Of a DNA stretch of 61,097 bases, positions 27,901-35,639 are shown in pieces. Within the stretch, counting starts at the first letter, position 1; each line of letters starts with the position of its first letter. The stretch comes from Acidobacteriota bacterium (GTDB taxonomy: Bacteria; Acidobacteriota; Vicinamibacteria; Vicinamibacterales; UBA2999), in contig JAGNJW010000031.1 in NCBI GenBank assembly GCA_018000455.1, positions 1 through 61,097 on the forward strand, read 5' to 3'. The position numbers and the translations under genes were made by a program. The notes below the pieces were generated by a model. It searched no databases and had not been told where the DNA came from. It worked only from the letters and a program-made list of their open reading frames with translations.

Positions 27901-28093
27901 GCGGCGAGGCGGCTGCGATTCGTGCGATGCGCACGCGGGCCTCCAGCATCGGATCCCGTGCGTCGTGGAGCGCGACCCACTCGCCGTCCGGACCAGACAC
28001 CGACGCCAGCGGCTGCGACACCTGCCGGCCCGATTCGATGCGGACGAGCGGGGCCGAGGCGACTGGCAGCGACGCAGCAGGATCGGGCGTCAT
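24938..28093 (-). CDS. Maf-type (DUF115/MptE-like) flagellin glycosyltransferase with long extra C-terminus
   Basis: From the ATG at 28093 the protein has 1051 residues. An N-terminal Rossmann-like domain (about 60-150: VVVILGAGLGYVTEA, SIVVLEPLPE) is followed by the DUF115 core (about 213-400). That core has DVPAVVVGAGPSLDGQLAAL, ALIVSTDTAWRPLVAAGIDPHLVVAIDP (split here as seen) and GPVVFVGADLAYTDG. In characterised bacteria Maf proteins transfer pseudaminic or legionaminic acid from its CMP form to flagellin Ser/Thr. The gene sits in the same operon as the matching sugar pathway. Typical Maf proteins are about 500-700 residues. Here about 400-800 is Ala/Pro-rich helical sequence, and about 800-1045 is Trp-rich with repeating short beta stretches (WSVAAWDATHAVF, VHVAWGGDDGPVWCA, DRAIWHWTPG) suggestive of a propeller. 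The upstream ATG at 28207 overlaps the previous gene and is not used. Confidence 0.85.
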   Translation of the reverse strand: MTPDPAASLPVASAPLVRIESGRQVSQPLASVSGPDGEWVALHDARDPMLEARVRIARIAAASPPVVVILGAGLGYVTEAAHERWPAASIVVLEPLPELARAALSRTPAMYADGRLTVLIGPEFDGAAKLWRTFDRPEAAADLPVVVHDGLARLAPEAMLAAARLMKQSVASARMNARARADNAGRYVLNTLTNLAHLRSAASPAVLVGRFADVPAVVVGAGPSLDGQLAALAALAGRALIVSTDTAWRPLVAAGIDPHLVVAIDPTPENGRHLRDVPARRSTWVMAEGSVDPQALEPLTGRVGLFRVGEHHPWPWLAGLGVNRPVVRAWGSVLTSAFDLAIGMGCGPVVFVGADLAYTDGRPYCRGTAFDHDWARYAAQGVSLRQIWQQSLAARPRVEEPGLDGRPVVTAPHFLEFRNWIVTRAQEAAPRRVSNATGAGILHGPGIVQATLEEALAGWPERDAQLRDRVAHHCATPPDAGIGPVLDAALAGVEAAARSGSGPLPEWLSFGRPTLTTEAVLAAAANGHRGLSRQARLEPSAPVATDLPPPRWHEADRVAASRARLTGDEAVIEGTRPPATDPRPPGETLAHALDLAARVLARPGTVAAAGEDLSGGGDSWAVPLSARFTWSADARPLVAALEEDLLAAGAVTAHGTSDDDAARRFYDAPIVPVVDGVDAEPDADGVDRRARAAIACERVTLQSQLAPIPTGAGGLRTLRLIGAARRALGDRRFFDSRALALPVPEAAGPALDLPLKIDALMRALTGTLVRPSAGPDPRTGFLRDGLPAVPPIVAPPGSVGPGWSVAAWDATHAVFTEAQQSYSWLLSEDGACTRLAEWPRAISAQVPWGEGGALAWNAVTADAFVRRADGDIVVTERLPFLPVHVAWGGDDGPVWCARDRAIWHWTPGTAPRRGGELPAAGFLRTERDQLTVAPVVRNAAGVLERRRLDHEFRRLGDQWTRVAAPTEGQCARVAAGAGWQARSHPFGDLVRLDRADGASFRLACYSPLGVAWAGATLAVTTSDGTLLIFPRLADVLETLAAGNGFAAGEPS

Positions 28094-28110
28094 GACGTCG
28101 GCGGGCCGCG

Positions 28111-28920
28111 TCAGCTGACGGCCGCTACGGCCGCACCGGCGCCGTCCGCCTGCATGGCGCGGCATGTTTGCACGAGCGCCCGCTTGTAGGCGGCCAGCAG
28201 GTCCCACCGGCCGGACGCCTTGAGCGCCAGGTCGAACTGGCGCAGCGGCAACGAATGGTCGAAGCTCATGGCGAGCCGGATGACCTCGATCGCCTCGTCG
28301 CCGCAGTCGAGGCGGCGATAGTAGCGATGATGGCCGTCGATGATGGTGCCGGCCTGGTCGACCAGGATCGGGACGTCGTCGTCGGTGTGATCGAGCGGTC
28401 CGACCTGCGATCGCGTCCAGCGCGGTGTCACGACGGCGAGCGGCGTCCAGGCGCGGTAGCTGGCGCCGGCACGCGCAAACGCATCACAGACGTCGAGGAA
28501 CGTGCGGTCGTTGTTGAAGACGATGCGCAGGTCCCGGTAGTGCACGTGGAACCTGTCCTTGACGGCGGGTGTCTGCTCCTCGATGACCAGCCGCTCGTCG
28601 AAATACTTCGAGCGCTGGGGTTCGGCCACCGGAATAGCCTCGACCTGCGAACCGCCGATGATCCGGGTCGGCACTTGCACGTTGGCCCGGCACTCGGGAT
28701 CGCTCTTCGTACGGTAACCGTCGCGCACCAGGACCTCGAGTGCGACGGCGGCCTCAGCGACCACGGCGGCGAAGTGGCGGAACTCGTTCACGCCGAACAC
28801 CAGGCGGTGCTCGCGGTAGTGAATGTGCACCGATTCCGACAGATCCACGAACAGCCGTTTGTTGTGGTCGTCCCTCGGCTCCAGCATCGTCTCGGACAGC
28901 GTTCTGAGCACCTCACCCAT
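28111..28920 (-). CDS. Unknown protein with duplicated HYR motif and ParB-like segment
   Basis: The 269-residue protein contains two copies of a short unit: VHIHYREHRLVFGVNEF at 31-47 and FHVHYRDLRIVFNNDRTF at 124-141, each followed by a helix (to about 60 and 152). A third part (about 183-217: VPILVDQAGTIIDGHHRYYR) resembles the DGHHR nucleotide-binding motif of ParB/Srx-like domains. I know no family with this combination. It lies 17 bases upstream of the Maf-like gene in a glycosylation operon. A role in sugar modification or in handling the glycosylation substrate is only positional inference. No signal peptide or membrane segment is seen. Confidence 0.7.
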   Translation of the reverse strand: MGEVLRTLSETMLEPRDDHNKRLFVDLSESVHIHYREHRLVFGVNEFRHFAAVVAEAAVALEVLVRDGYRTKSDPECRANVQVPTRIIGGSQVEAIPVAEPQRSKYFDERLVIEEQTPAVKDRFHVHYRDLRIVFNNDRTFLDVCDAFARAGASYRAWTPLAVVTPRWTRSQVGPLDHTDDDVPILVDQAGTIIDGHHRYYRRLDCGDEAIEVIRLAMSFDHSLPLRQFDLALKASGRWDLLAAYKRALVQTCRAMQADGAGAAVAAVS

Positions 28921-28953
28921 GGCATTCCTCGCGTTGCCGGCCTGCGGTCCTGC

Positions 28954-30852
28954 CTACGACCGGAAGCGCCCGACGACCACCCGGGCCGGGCGCGAGGATG
29001 GCAGCGCCGCCCCCGGCATCACCGGAAGCTCGCGGCGAGGCGATGAGCGCTTGCGCGCCCGGCGCGCGGCCGCCGGCGCGGCCGCCACGTCGGTGCCCAC
29101 CACTGCCGTGCAGGCCCAGCGCAGATAGGCGAGCCACTCGTCGCCGGGCAGTCCGTGTCCGTAGTAGAAGCCCTGGAGGTCGTCGCAGCCGAGCGCCCGC
29201 AGGCCTCGCGCCTGCGGCTCGGTCTCGACGCCTTCGGCGACCACGTGTACGCCGAGCGTGCGCCCGAGCGCCACGACCGCGCTGACAAGCGCCGCGGCGT
29301 CCTGCCCCTCGGGCAGCTCGCGGGCCAGCGCGCCGTCGATCTTGATGCTGGCCGGACGCACGCGCCGCAGGGCCCTCAGGGACGAGACGCCGCTGCCGAA
29401 GTCGTCGACGACGACCCCGATGCGAAGGTCGGCCAGCTCGGCGAGCACCTGGTGCACGCGGGGATCGTCTGAGACGAGCACCGACTCGGCGATTTCGACC
29501 TGCAGCGCCGTCCGAGCCATCCCGTCATCGATCAGCCGGCGCAGGCACGGCACGACGGCGCCATCGACGAGTTGACGGCGCGACAGATTCACCGACACCG
29601 GCACGTCGAAACCCGCCGCTCGCATGCGTTCGGCCGTCGCCGCGGCACGCGTCAGCACCCACTGAGCAAGCCGGCCGGCCAGGCCCGCCTCGTCGGCGGC
29701 CTCGAGGAAGGCGCCCGGGAGGAGCAGGCCGTGTCCGGGGCGTCGCCAGCGCAGCAGTGCCTCGCACGCCGAAATGCGCCGACGCGAGGATTGCCACACG
29801 GGCTGGTAGTGCAGTTCGAGTTCGTCGTTACCGAACGCGCGCTCGAGCCCGGCGTCGAGCGCCGTGCGGACCCGCGAGTGTTCGTTCATGCGCGCGCGGT
29901 AGTAGCGATACTGGTTCTTTCCCGCCGTCTTGGCCGCATACATCGCCGCATCGGCATGGCGCACCAGGGCCGCGGCGTCATCGCCGTCGCCAGGGAACAC
30001 ACTGATGCCGACGCTGGCCGTGAGGTCGGTCGTGTGTGGACCGATGGTGAGCGGCTCGGAGGCCGCTGCCAGCAGCTTCGCCGCCAGCGTCGCCGCGAAG
30101 CGGCCGTCGTCGAGGTCTTCCATCACCACGACGAACTCGTCGCCGCCGATGCGAGCCACGGTATCCATGTCGCGGGTGCGGCCGGCGAAGCGGCGCGCGA
30201 TCTCCTGGAGCACGCGGTCGCCCTGTTCGTGGCCGCAGACGTCGTTGACGCGCTTGAAGCCATCGAGGTCGACGAACAGCACGGCGAGGGCGCGGCCCTT
30301 CCGGCGCGCCAGTGCGATGGCATGGTCGATCGCCTTCTGCAGCGCGTGGCGATTCGGCAGGCCGGTCAGGGGATCGGTGACCGCCTGCGTTCTGAGCGCG
30401 ACGGCGTGACTGGTCCGCTCCAGTGCGCACCGCAGCGCGCGCACGACGAGCGGTCCGGTGGCGGTTGCGCGCGGCAAGCAGTCTTCGGCGCCGGCGCGGA
30501 CGGCCGCCACCGCGGCTTCGTCGTCGACGGCATCGGTCAACATCACGACCGGCAACGCCGGGTGTGCGAGCTTGATCTCGGCCAGTGCGACGCGCGCCAC
30601 GTCGACGTCTGCGGCTTGCAGCAGCACCAGCGCCGCCGGGTGAGCGCGCAGGTGGTCGAGCGCACGGCCGAGCCCGATGACGAGCTCGACGTGCACGGCG
30701 CCGCAACTGGCGGCGCGGATCTGGTCGGCGACCGGCGTGCCGCCGACGACGGGGTGTCCGACGACGACGTGCAGCAGCCGCAGCGGATCGCGCGACGCCG
30801 GCAGGCGGGGCCTCAGGCGCGCCAGGTCGAAGAGCGGAAGTTCGTTGCCCAT
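28954..30852 (-). CDS. Receiver-like GGDEF-EAL protein
   Basis: From the ATG at 30852 the protein has 632 residues. The N-terminal part (about 25-145) resembles a receiver domain but the phosphoacceptor position reads LVLLQAADVD, so the aspartate is missing. The GGDEF domain (about 160-320) is intact with RIGGDEF and a preceding I-site RDMD. The EAL domain (about 335-585) retains CEALLRWRRP, NLSRRQL, EIAES, DDFGSG, KIDG, VVAEGVET and QGFYYG. Both activities are possible and one usually dominates. It lies inside the glycosylation operon, four bases after the pyruvyltransferase/methyltransferase gene. The TTG start at 30873 is less likely. Confidence 0.87.
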   Translation of the reverse strand: MGNELPLFDLARLRPRLPASRDPLRLLHVVVGHPVVGGTPVADQIRAASCGAVHVELVIGLGRALDHLRAHPAALVLLQAADVDVARVALAEIKLAHPALPVVMLTDAVDDEAAVAAVRAGAEDCLPRATATGPLVVRALRCALERTSHAVALRTQAVTDPLTGLPNRHALQKAIDHAIALARRKGRALAVLFVDLDGFKRVNDVCGHEQGDRVLQEIARRFAGRTRDMDTVARIGGDEFVVVMEDLDDGRFAATLAAKLLAAASEPLTIGPHTTDLTASVGISVFPGDGDDAAALVRHADAAMYAAKTAGKNQYRYYRARMNEHSRVRTALDAGLERAFGNDELELHYQPVWQSSRRRISACEALLRWRRPGHGLLLPGAFLEAADEAGLAGRLAQWVLTRAAATAERMRAAGFDVPVSVNLSRRQLVDGAVVPCLRRLIDDGMARTALQVEIAESVLVSDDPRVHQVLAELADLRIGVVVDDFGSGVSSLRALRRVRPASIKIDGALARELPEGQDAAALVSAVVALGRTLGVHVVAEGVETEPQARGLRALGCDDLQGFYYGHGLPGDEWLAYLRWACTAVVGTDVAAAPAAARRARKRSSPRRELPVMPGAALPSSRPARVVVGRFRS

Positions 30853-30856
30853 GACC

Positions 30857-32512
30857 TTAGCGCCGCAGGGCAACGGCCCGGGCCTGCGCCGCGGCCATCA
30901 GCACGCCGGCATGCACCTGCTCGAGGGCGTCGGCCGGCGCATGTGCCCGCCGGCAGCTCGGGCAGAGTTGCCCGTGCGCCGACATGATGAGCAGCGTGCC
31001 GCCGGTCGGCCCGGCGCCATGGGTCACCAGCGTATCGCCCAGTTCGTGCGGCGTGAGGCCGAGAGCGGCGAGTCTGTGCCGCCACCACTCGTCACCCAGG
31101 CGCTCTTCGAAGGCCCGCTCGGCGCGTAGAGGGCGGCCGGAGATTTCGACGACGATGGTGTCTTTGCCGACCCGGGCCAGCTCGGCGACGGCCGCGTCGA
31201 GATCGTCGGCCTCGAGATGTTCGAGCCAGTCCGCCGACACGACCACCGTCGAGAACACGTGGTCGGCAAACGGCAGCGCGATCGGTGTGGCCTTCGAGTA
31301 GCGGTTGCGATCGGGCCGGTCGAGCCTGCGGGCCACGTCAGTGCCCCACGAGCGCAGTCCCGTCTTGGCCAGCGCCTCGACGAGCTGGCCCTGGCCGGCG
31401 CCGGCGTGCAGCACGCTGCCGCCGGCCGACGTCAGGCTACGCACCACCTCGACGACGCCGTCGATGGCGCCCGTCCAGGCGTCGTCACGACCGCCGAGGG
31501 CCATGCTCGGGCGCAGACGTGAGAACGCATCGGCCGGGCCGCGGGTGATCGCCCGCGCGGCCGCCGCGGCGAACCAGGTTCGGGCCTCCATGGCCGCGGC
31601 GAGGCGCTCATCGAGTCGACGCGTCGGATCGGCAGCGGGTGCCGGATAGCCGTCGAGGGTCTCGATGAAGTCGACGGCCTCGCCGTCGAGGCCAAGCGCC
31701 ACAAACGGCACACCGGCGCGCAGCGCCAGCGCGGCGCCGTCGCGGCCGCCGGTCAGGATCGCCGAGGCGGTCGCCAGGTCGGCCACGGCCGACACCCACT
31801 CGTGCGCGCTGCCCGGCGCATCGAGCGGGTAATCGGCCACCATGCCGGGCCAGGCGCTGCGCACGACGGCAAGGTCGGCGGTGAAGTCCACGCGGCGCGA
31901 CGGGTGGCAGTCAGTGACCACGAGGTGTTCGGCGAAGTCGCGCTTGGCGGCGGCGCCAAACGGCGCGCCGAAGATCGAGTCGACCACGCGCCGGTGCCCG
32001 ACGCCGAGGGCACTGAGGGTGCGGGCGCTGGCGTTGTCGCGCACGGTGCAGTCGGCTAGACCGCGCAGGATGTCGCGGCCCTCCTCGACAGCGCCAACCG
32101 TGGCGTTGACCAGGTAGGTGGGCAGGTCGAGATGCTGTGCCGCACCGAGAATGGCCAGCAGGTGGCGGTGACGGCGGCTGCCGAAGGTGTCGCCGGCCAC
32201 GACCACGACATCGACGTCGGCGAACACGCGCCGTAGTTCCGGTGAGGCCAGTGCCGCGGCGATGCCATCGTCGAGGGTGCCGGCGCCGAGCTCCTGCCAG
32301 TCGTCGCGGAAGTAGGCGTGACGCACGTGGGCGCCGGCTCGCTGCAACATGCGGCGGTGCGCCTCGGACACGGCCAGGCTGACGACCTGCGCGTCGTCAC
32401 CGCTGTCGTTGAAGAGGCCGACGGCCAGTGGCACCGACGCTGGCGCCGAACGGCGTTCGTGGCCAGCGGCGCCGCTCGGCGTGATTTCGAGGCGAGGGGT
32501 TGGGAGGACCAT
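30857..32512 (-). CDS. Fusion of polysaccharide pyruvyltransferase-like domain and methyltransferase
   Basis: From the ATG at 32512 the protein has 551 residues. The N-terminal half (about 25-330) resembles polysaccharide pyruvyltransferases (VGLFNDSGDDAQ, DVDVVVVAGDTFG, DLPTYLVNATVG, DCTVRDNASARTLSALGV). The C-terminal half is a class I methyltransferase (about 375-500: GSVLHAGAGQGQLVEAL, LPFADHVFSTVVVSADWLEHL). A final Cys pair in LCPSCRRAH might bind zinc. An in-frame ATG lies at 32524, and the longer frame to 32644 is unlikely. Both activities fit modification of terminal sugars. The fusion of the two is unusual. The gap of 145 bases before it is the longest in the operon. Confidence 0.72.
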   Translation of the reverse strand: MVLPTPRLEITPSGAAGHERRSAPASVPLAVGLFNDSGDDAQVVSLAVSEAHRRMLQRAGAHVRHAYFRDDWQELGAGTLDDGIAAALASPELRRVFADVDVVVVAGDTFGSRRHRHLLAILGAAQHLDLPTYLVNATVGAVEEGRDILRGLADCTVRDNASARTLSALGVGHRRVVDSIFGAPFGAAAKRDFAEHLVVTDCHPSRRVDFTADLAVVRSAWPGMVADYPLDAPGSAHEWVSAVADLATASAILTGGRDGAALALRAGVPFVALGLDGEAVDFIETLDGYPAPAADPTRRLDERLAAAMEARTWFAAAAARAITRGPADAFSRLRPSMALGGRDDAWTGAIDGVVEVVRSLTSAGGSVLHAGAGQGQLVEALAKTGLRSWGTDVARRLDRPDRNRYSKATPIALPFADHVFSTVVVSADWLEHLEADDLDAAVAELARVGKDTIVVEISGRPLRAERAFEERLGDEWWRHRLAALGLTPHELGDTLVTHGAGPTGGTLLIMSAHGQLCPSCRRAHAPADALEQVHAGVLMAAAQARAVALRR

Positions 32513-32610
32513 GCCCACACACATGAGCAACGAGCGTGCGCACGTGCCAGGGTGGGAGACGTCCTGCGGTCGTGTGCAATTCGCCGCCGGCCGATGTCGA
32601 CGGGCCGACG

Positions 32611-32642
32611 GTCGGCGGGGCGGCGCCTGACGCCGCGCCGAC
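32611..32642 (-). terminator. Hairpin in the gap between two operon genes
   Basis: On the minus strand GTCGGCG-CGGCG-TCAGG-CGCCG-CCC-CGCCGAC forms a two-part stem about 15 bases after the stop of the upstream glycosyltransferase. There is no T-run, so termination may be partial. It could mark a processing site or weaken read-through into the downstream genes. Confidence 0.35.
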
Positions 32643-32656
32643 ATGACCGAGGTCGC

Positions 32657-33781
32657 TCACGCCAGCCGGGCGTACTCTCGCATGTAGCCGCTCACCATCC
32701 GGTCGATGGTGAACTCCGACTGGTAGCGCACCTTGGCCCGCTGACACAGCGCCCGCAGGGCATGCGGCGCGGTCGTGCGCGCCAGGGTCAGCGTCGCAGC
32801 GAGCGCCTGCGGTTCGCTCGGGTCGAAGAGCCAGCCCGTCTGCTTGTCGTCGATGAACTCGAGGAGTTCCGGCACGCGACTGGCCACGACCGGGACCTGG
32901 TCGCAGAAGGCCTCGAGCACCGCCAGCGGCTGGTCGCCATCGCCCGACGGAAGCACGAGGAAGTCGGTTTCGTGGGTGTACTGGCGCACGGCCGCGTCGG
33001 GCGCTGCCACGCGCACGGTGACAGGGCCATCCGCCGGCCAGGCGGCCGTTGCCACCGCGTGGGGCCCGCCGAAGAACACACAAAGCACTTTGAGCCGAGC
33101 GTCCACGAACGGCAGCGCATTGAAGAGCAGGCGCTGGTCGTGCGAGGTCGTGGCGGAGGCGACATAGCACAGCACCAGTTTGCCGGCGGCGCGCCAGGTG
33201 CGCATCTCGTGCTCGAGAGCATCCCCCGACGCCGGCGGCGGCTCCGGCAGCACGCCGTAGGGGACGACCGCCAGTTGACGGCGGACGACTCCGCGCGCCA
33301 CGAAATGCTCGGCCACCGACCAGGTCGGCACCACCGCGCGGTCGACGAGATTCATCACCTCGAGATCGTAGGCCTGGTGGCCGGCGCCAGGCCGCGACAC
33401 AGTCCACTCGTGCGTGGTCTGGAGGATCGGCACGCGCGCCGTGACCCGGCGCGCCAGGGCAATGGCGATCACACTCGGCACGGTGGCGTGCGTGTGCAGC
33501 ACATCGAAGGCCGCGGCCGTGCCCAGGTGGTCGTGGATGAACTGCACGACGTCGGCATTGGGACCGGTCTTGCGCGACGCCAGGGAGTCGACGGCATGGA
33601 CGGCCACGCCGCCGCCCGTGAGTCGTTCGACCAGCAGAGCGTCATTCCTCGCGCCGTCGGCCGGCGTCTTCGACGTCACGACGGTGACGTGATGTCCGGC
33701 GCGCCTCTGGCCGACCGCCAGGGCGGCCACCGCGCTGCCGGCCGCGCCAGTGACGAACGACATCAGATGCAGAATCCGCAC
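32657..33781 (-). CDS. Glycosyltransferase family 4 (GT-B)
   Basis: From a GTG at 33781 (12 bases from the end of the upstream gene) the protein has 374 residues. The N-terminus VRILHLMSFVTGAAGSAVAALA is typical for GT-B enzymes. The donor half contains DFLVLPSGDGDQPLAVLEAFC, with an acidic residue pair equivalent to E-x7-E (Asp-x7-Glu here), and VPVVASRVPELLEFIDDKQTG. The conserved His region HTHATVPSVIAIALA is present. It probably uses an activated hexose in assembly of the same surface glycan. An in-frame upstream extension to 33859 overlaps the CapD-like gene and is not used. Confidence 0.85.
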   Translation of the reverse strand: MRILHLMSFVTGAAGSAVAALAVGQRRAGHHVTVVTSKTPADGARNDALLVERLTGGGVAVHAVDSLASRKTGPNADVVQFIHDHLGTAAAFDVLHTHATVPSVIAIALARRVTARVPILQTTHEWTVSRPGAGHQAYDLEVMNLVDRAVVPTWSVAEHFVARGVVRRQLAVVPYGVLPEPPPASGDALEHEMRTWRAAGKLVLCYVASATTSHDQRLLFNALPFVDARLKVLCVFFGGPHAVATAAWPADGPVTVRVAAPDAAVRQYTHETDFLVLPSGDGDQPLAVLEAFCDQVPVVASRVPELLEFIDDKQTGWLFDPSEPQALAATLTLARTTAPHALRALCQRAKVRYQSEFTIDRMVSGYMREYARLA

Positions 33782-33792
33782 TACTGACTCCG

Positions 33793-34941
33793 TTACGCGC
33801 TTCTCGCCAAGCTCGGCCGCGGCGCCGTCAGCACGCTTCGCCGCCGGGCACTCGCCCACGCTTCATCGCTCGCCTCGAACTCCGGCACCGCCGCCACCAG
33901 CTGGGTGAGCGCCGCTTCGGCGGCGCCCTCGTCGACCAGCCGCCGTAAACGGGCCACGGCGGCCGAGACGGCGGCGCCGTCACTGGCCTGCTGGCGGGCC
34001 ACCCAGATGCGACGATGGGCGGTCGGACACATCCGCAGGCCCTGGGTCGTCAACTCCTCGTAGCGCTTCTCACCGGCCCCGAGGCCCACGACCTCTGTCG
34101 CGACGCGCGCGTAGCCCGCCTCCGCTTCGATCGCCAGCAGCCGCTCGGCGAGATCGCCGATGGCGACCGGCTCGCCCATGTCGAGCCAGTAGGTCTCGGG
34201 GCGCCGGGCCAGCAGATCCGCCTTCATGACGAGCGCCACGGCTTCGCCGGCCGTCATCACGTAGCGGGTCGCCGACGGGTCGGTCAGCGTCAGCGGCAGG
34301 CCCTGACGGATGCGATCACGGAAGATCGCCAGCAGACTGCCGCTGCTGCCGAGGATGTTGCCGAACCGCACGACGATCGGCCGCCACGAGGCCGACCCAG
34401 CGCCCAGCGTGACCAGCTCGGCCAGCCGCTTGGTCGCGCCCATGACGCTGCGTGGTGCCGCGGCCTTGTCGGACGAGATGAGCACGAAGCGGGCGCCGGC
34501 CTCCTGGCTGGCCGCGGCGACGTTGGTGGTACCGAGCACGTTGGCGCCGACAGCCGCACACACGTCGCGTTCCATCATCGAGACGTGCTTGTAAGCGGCC
34601 GCGTGGAAGACGACATCCGGGGCCGCCTGCGCCATCGTGCGCTGGATGAGGCTGGCCTGGCAGATATCGGCGAGCACCGGCTCGACGACCAGACCGGGCG
34701 CGCGTTCGGCCAGCTCCCTGGTGATTTCGAAGAGGTGCAGTTCGCAGTGATCGACGAGCGTCAGGACGTCGGGACGACAGTCGGCGAGCTGGCGCGACAG
34801 CTCCGAGCCCACCGATCCGCCGGCGCCGGTGATGAACAGGCGGCGGCCGGCGTAGCGCTCCCGGTCGGCCGCGTCGAGCAGTTGACGCAGCGGCCGGTCG
34901 AGCAGTCGCTCCAGCTCGGCAGGTGAGAACGGGCACCTCAT
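33793..34941 (-). CDS. CapD/FlaA1-type nucleotide-sugar dehydratase (soluble)
   Basis: From the ATG at 34941 the protein has 382 residues. It is an extended short-chain dehydrogenase with the NAD(P)-binding ITGAGGSVGSEL, AAAYKHVSMMERD, ISSDKAA, VMGATKRLAE and VRFGNILGSSGSL, all diagnostic of UDP-GlcNAc 4,6-dehydratases. Unlike WbpM-type enzymes it lacks the N-terminal membrane domain. CapD-like enzymes give the 4-keto-6-deoxy-gluco product and PseB gives the 5-epimerised altro form, and the motifs cannot decide between them. It supplies the first step of the local nonulosonic-acid pathway. Its ATG overlaps the stop of the MotB-like gene by four bases. Confidence 0.85.
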   Translation of the reverse strand: MRCPFSPAELERLLDRPLRQLLDAADRERYAGRRLFITGAGGSVGSELSRQLADCRPDVLTLVDHCELHLFEITRELAERAPGLVVEPVLADICQASLIQRTMAQAAPDVVFHAAAYKHVSMMERDVCAAVGANVLGTTNVAAASQEAGARFVLISSDKAAAPRSVMGATKRLAELVTLGAGSASWRPIVVRFGNILGSSGSLLAIFRDRIRQGLPLTLTDPSATRYVMTAGEAVALVMKADLLARRPETYWLDMGEPVAIGDLAERLLAIEAEAGYARVATEVVGLGAGEKRYEELTTQGLRMCPTAHRRIWVARQQASDGAAVSAAVARLRRLVDEGAAEAALTQLVAAVPEFEASDEAWASARRRSVLTAPRPSLARSA

Positions 34942-35639
34942 GGCCGCACCCCGCCCGGGGGTTCTTCGGCGCGCACCGTCTGGTCGTTCAGCAGGATGAG
35001 ATCCACGCGCCGGTTGCGCGCCCGGCCTTCCGGCCGGTCGTTGCCGGCCCGCGGCTTGAACTCCGCATAGCCGGCCGCCGAGAGCCGAGCCGGCGACAGG
35101 CCCACGGTCGTGACCAAGAACTCGACGACCGCGGTCGCGCGCGCCGTCGACAGCTCCCAATTCGAGGCGTACTTCGGCGTGCGGATCGGTGTCGGGTCGG
35201 AGTGGCCCTCGATCCGCACGGCGTTCGGCACCGTCGTGAGCATGGTGCCAATCCGCGCCAGCATGGCGGCGGCCTCGGGGGCCAGGTCGGCCTGCCCCAC
35301 GGGAAACGCACCGGCCTCGGGTACCTCGATGACGAGTCCACGAGGGTCCTCGATGAGCTGCAGGTAGCCGGCCGCCAACTCCGGCGCCAACGCCCGCTCC
35401 ACCAGTGCCCGCAGTGCCCGGGCGGCGTCGGGCGCCTCGGGCGTCTGCGGCGCCTTCTCGGCCTGAGGCTGAGCCTGAGCTACGGCCTCGACCGGGGCGG
35501 CGGCGGTTACCGCCGGCGCCTCGGTGAGCGAGGCGGCATAGAGGGTCGTGAAGAACGCGCACAACAGCGTCATGAAGTCGGCGTACGAGATGAGCCAGCG
35601 ATCGCGCGAGACCTGAGTCGCCGAGAGCCGGATGTTCAT
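34938..35639 (-). CDS. MotB-like stator protein (second copy)
   Basis: From the ATG at 35639 the protein has 233 residues. It has one membrane helix (about 22-38) preceded by YADFMTLL with Asp21 in the essential position. A short linker and a complete OmpA-like peptidoglycan-binding domain follow (about 95-215: RIEGHSDPTPIRTPKYASNW, STARATAVVEFL, NRRVDLILL). It is 52 residues shorter than the MotB at 16.4 kb, mainly in the linker. With the preceding MotA-like gene it forms a second stator pair. It overlaps its neighbours by four bases on each side (ATGA). Confidence 0.9.
   Translation of the reverse strand: MNIRLSATQVSRDRWLISYADFMTLLCAFFTTLYAASLTEAPAVTAAAPVEAVAQAQPQAEKAPQTPEAPDAARALRALVERALAPELAAGYLQLIEDPRGLVIEVPEAGAFPVGQADLAPEAAAMLARIGTMLTTVPNAVRIEGHSDPTPIRTPKYASNWELSTARATAVVEFLVTTVGLSPARLSAAGYAEFKPRAGNDRPEGRARNRRVDLILLNDQTVRAEEPPGGVRP

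Noticed and set aside
32540..32560. TGGCACG on the minus strand upstream of the pyruvyltransferase/methyltransferase gene, considered as sigma-54
   Set aside because: The -12 position reads CACGC, so the GC dinucleotide is out of place and spacing fails.
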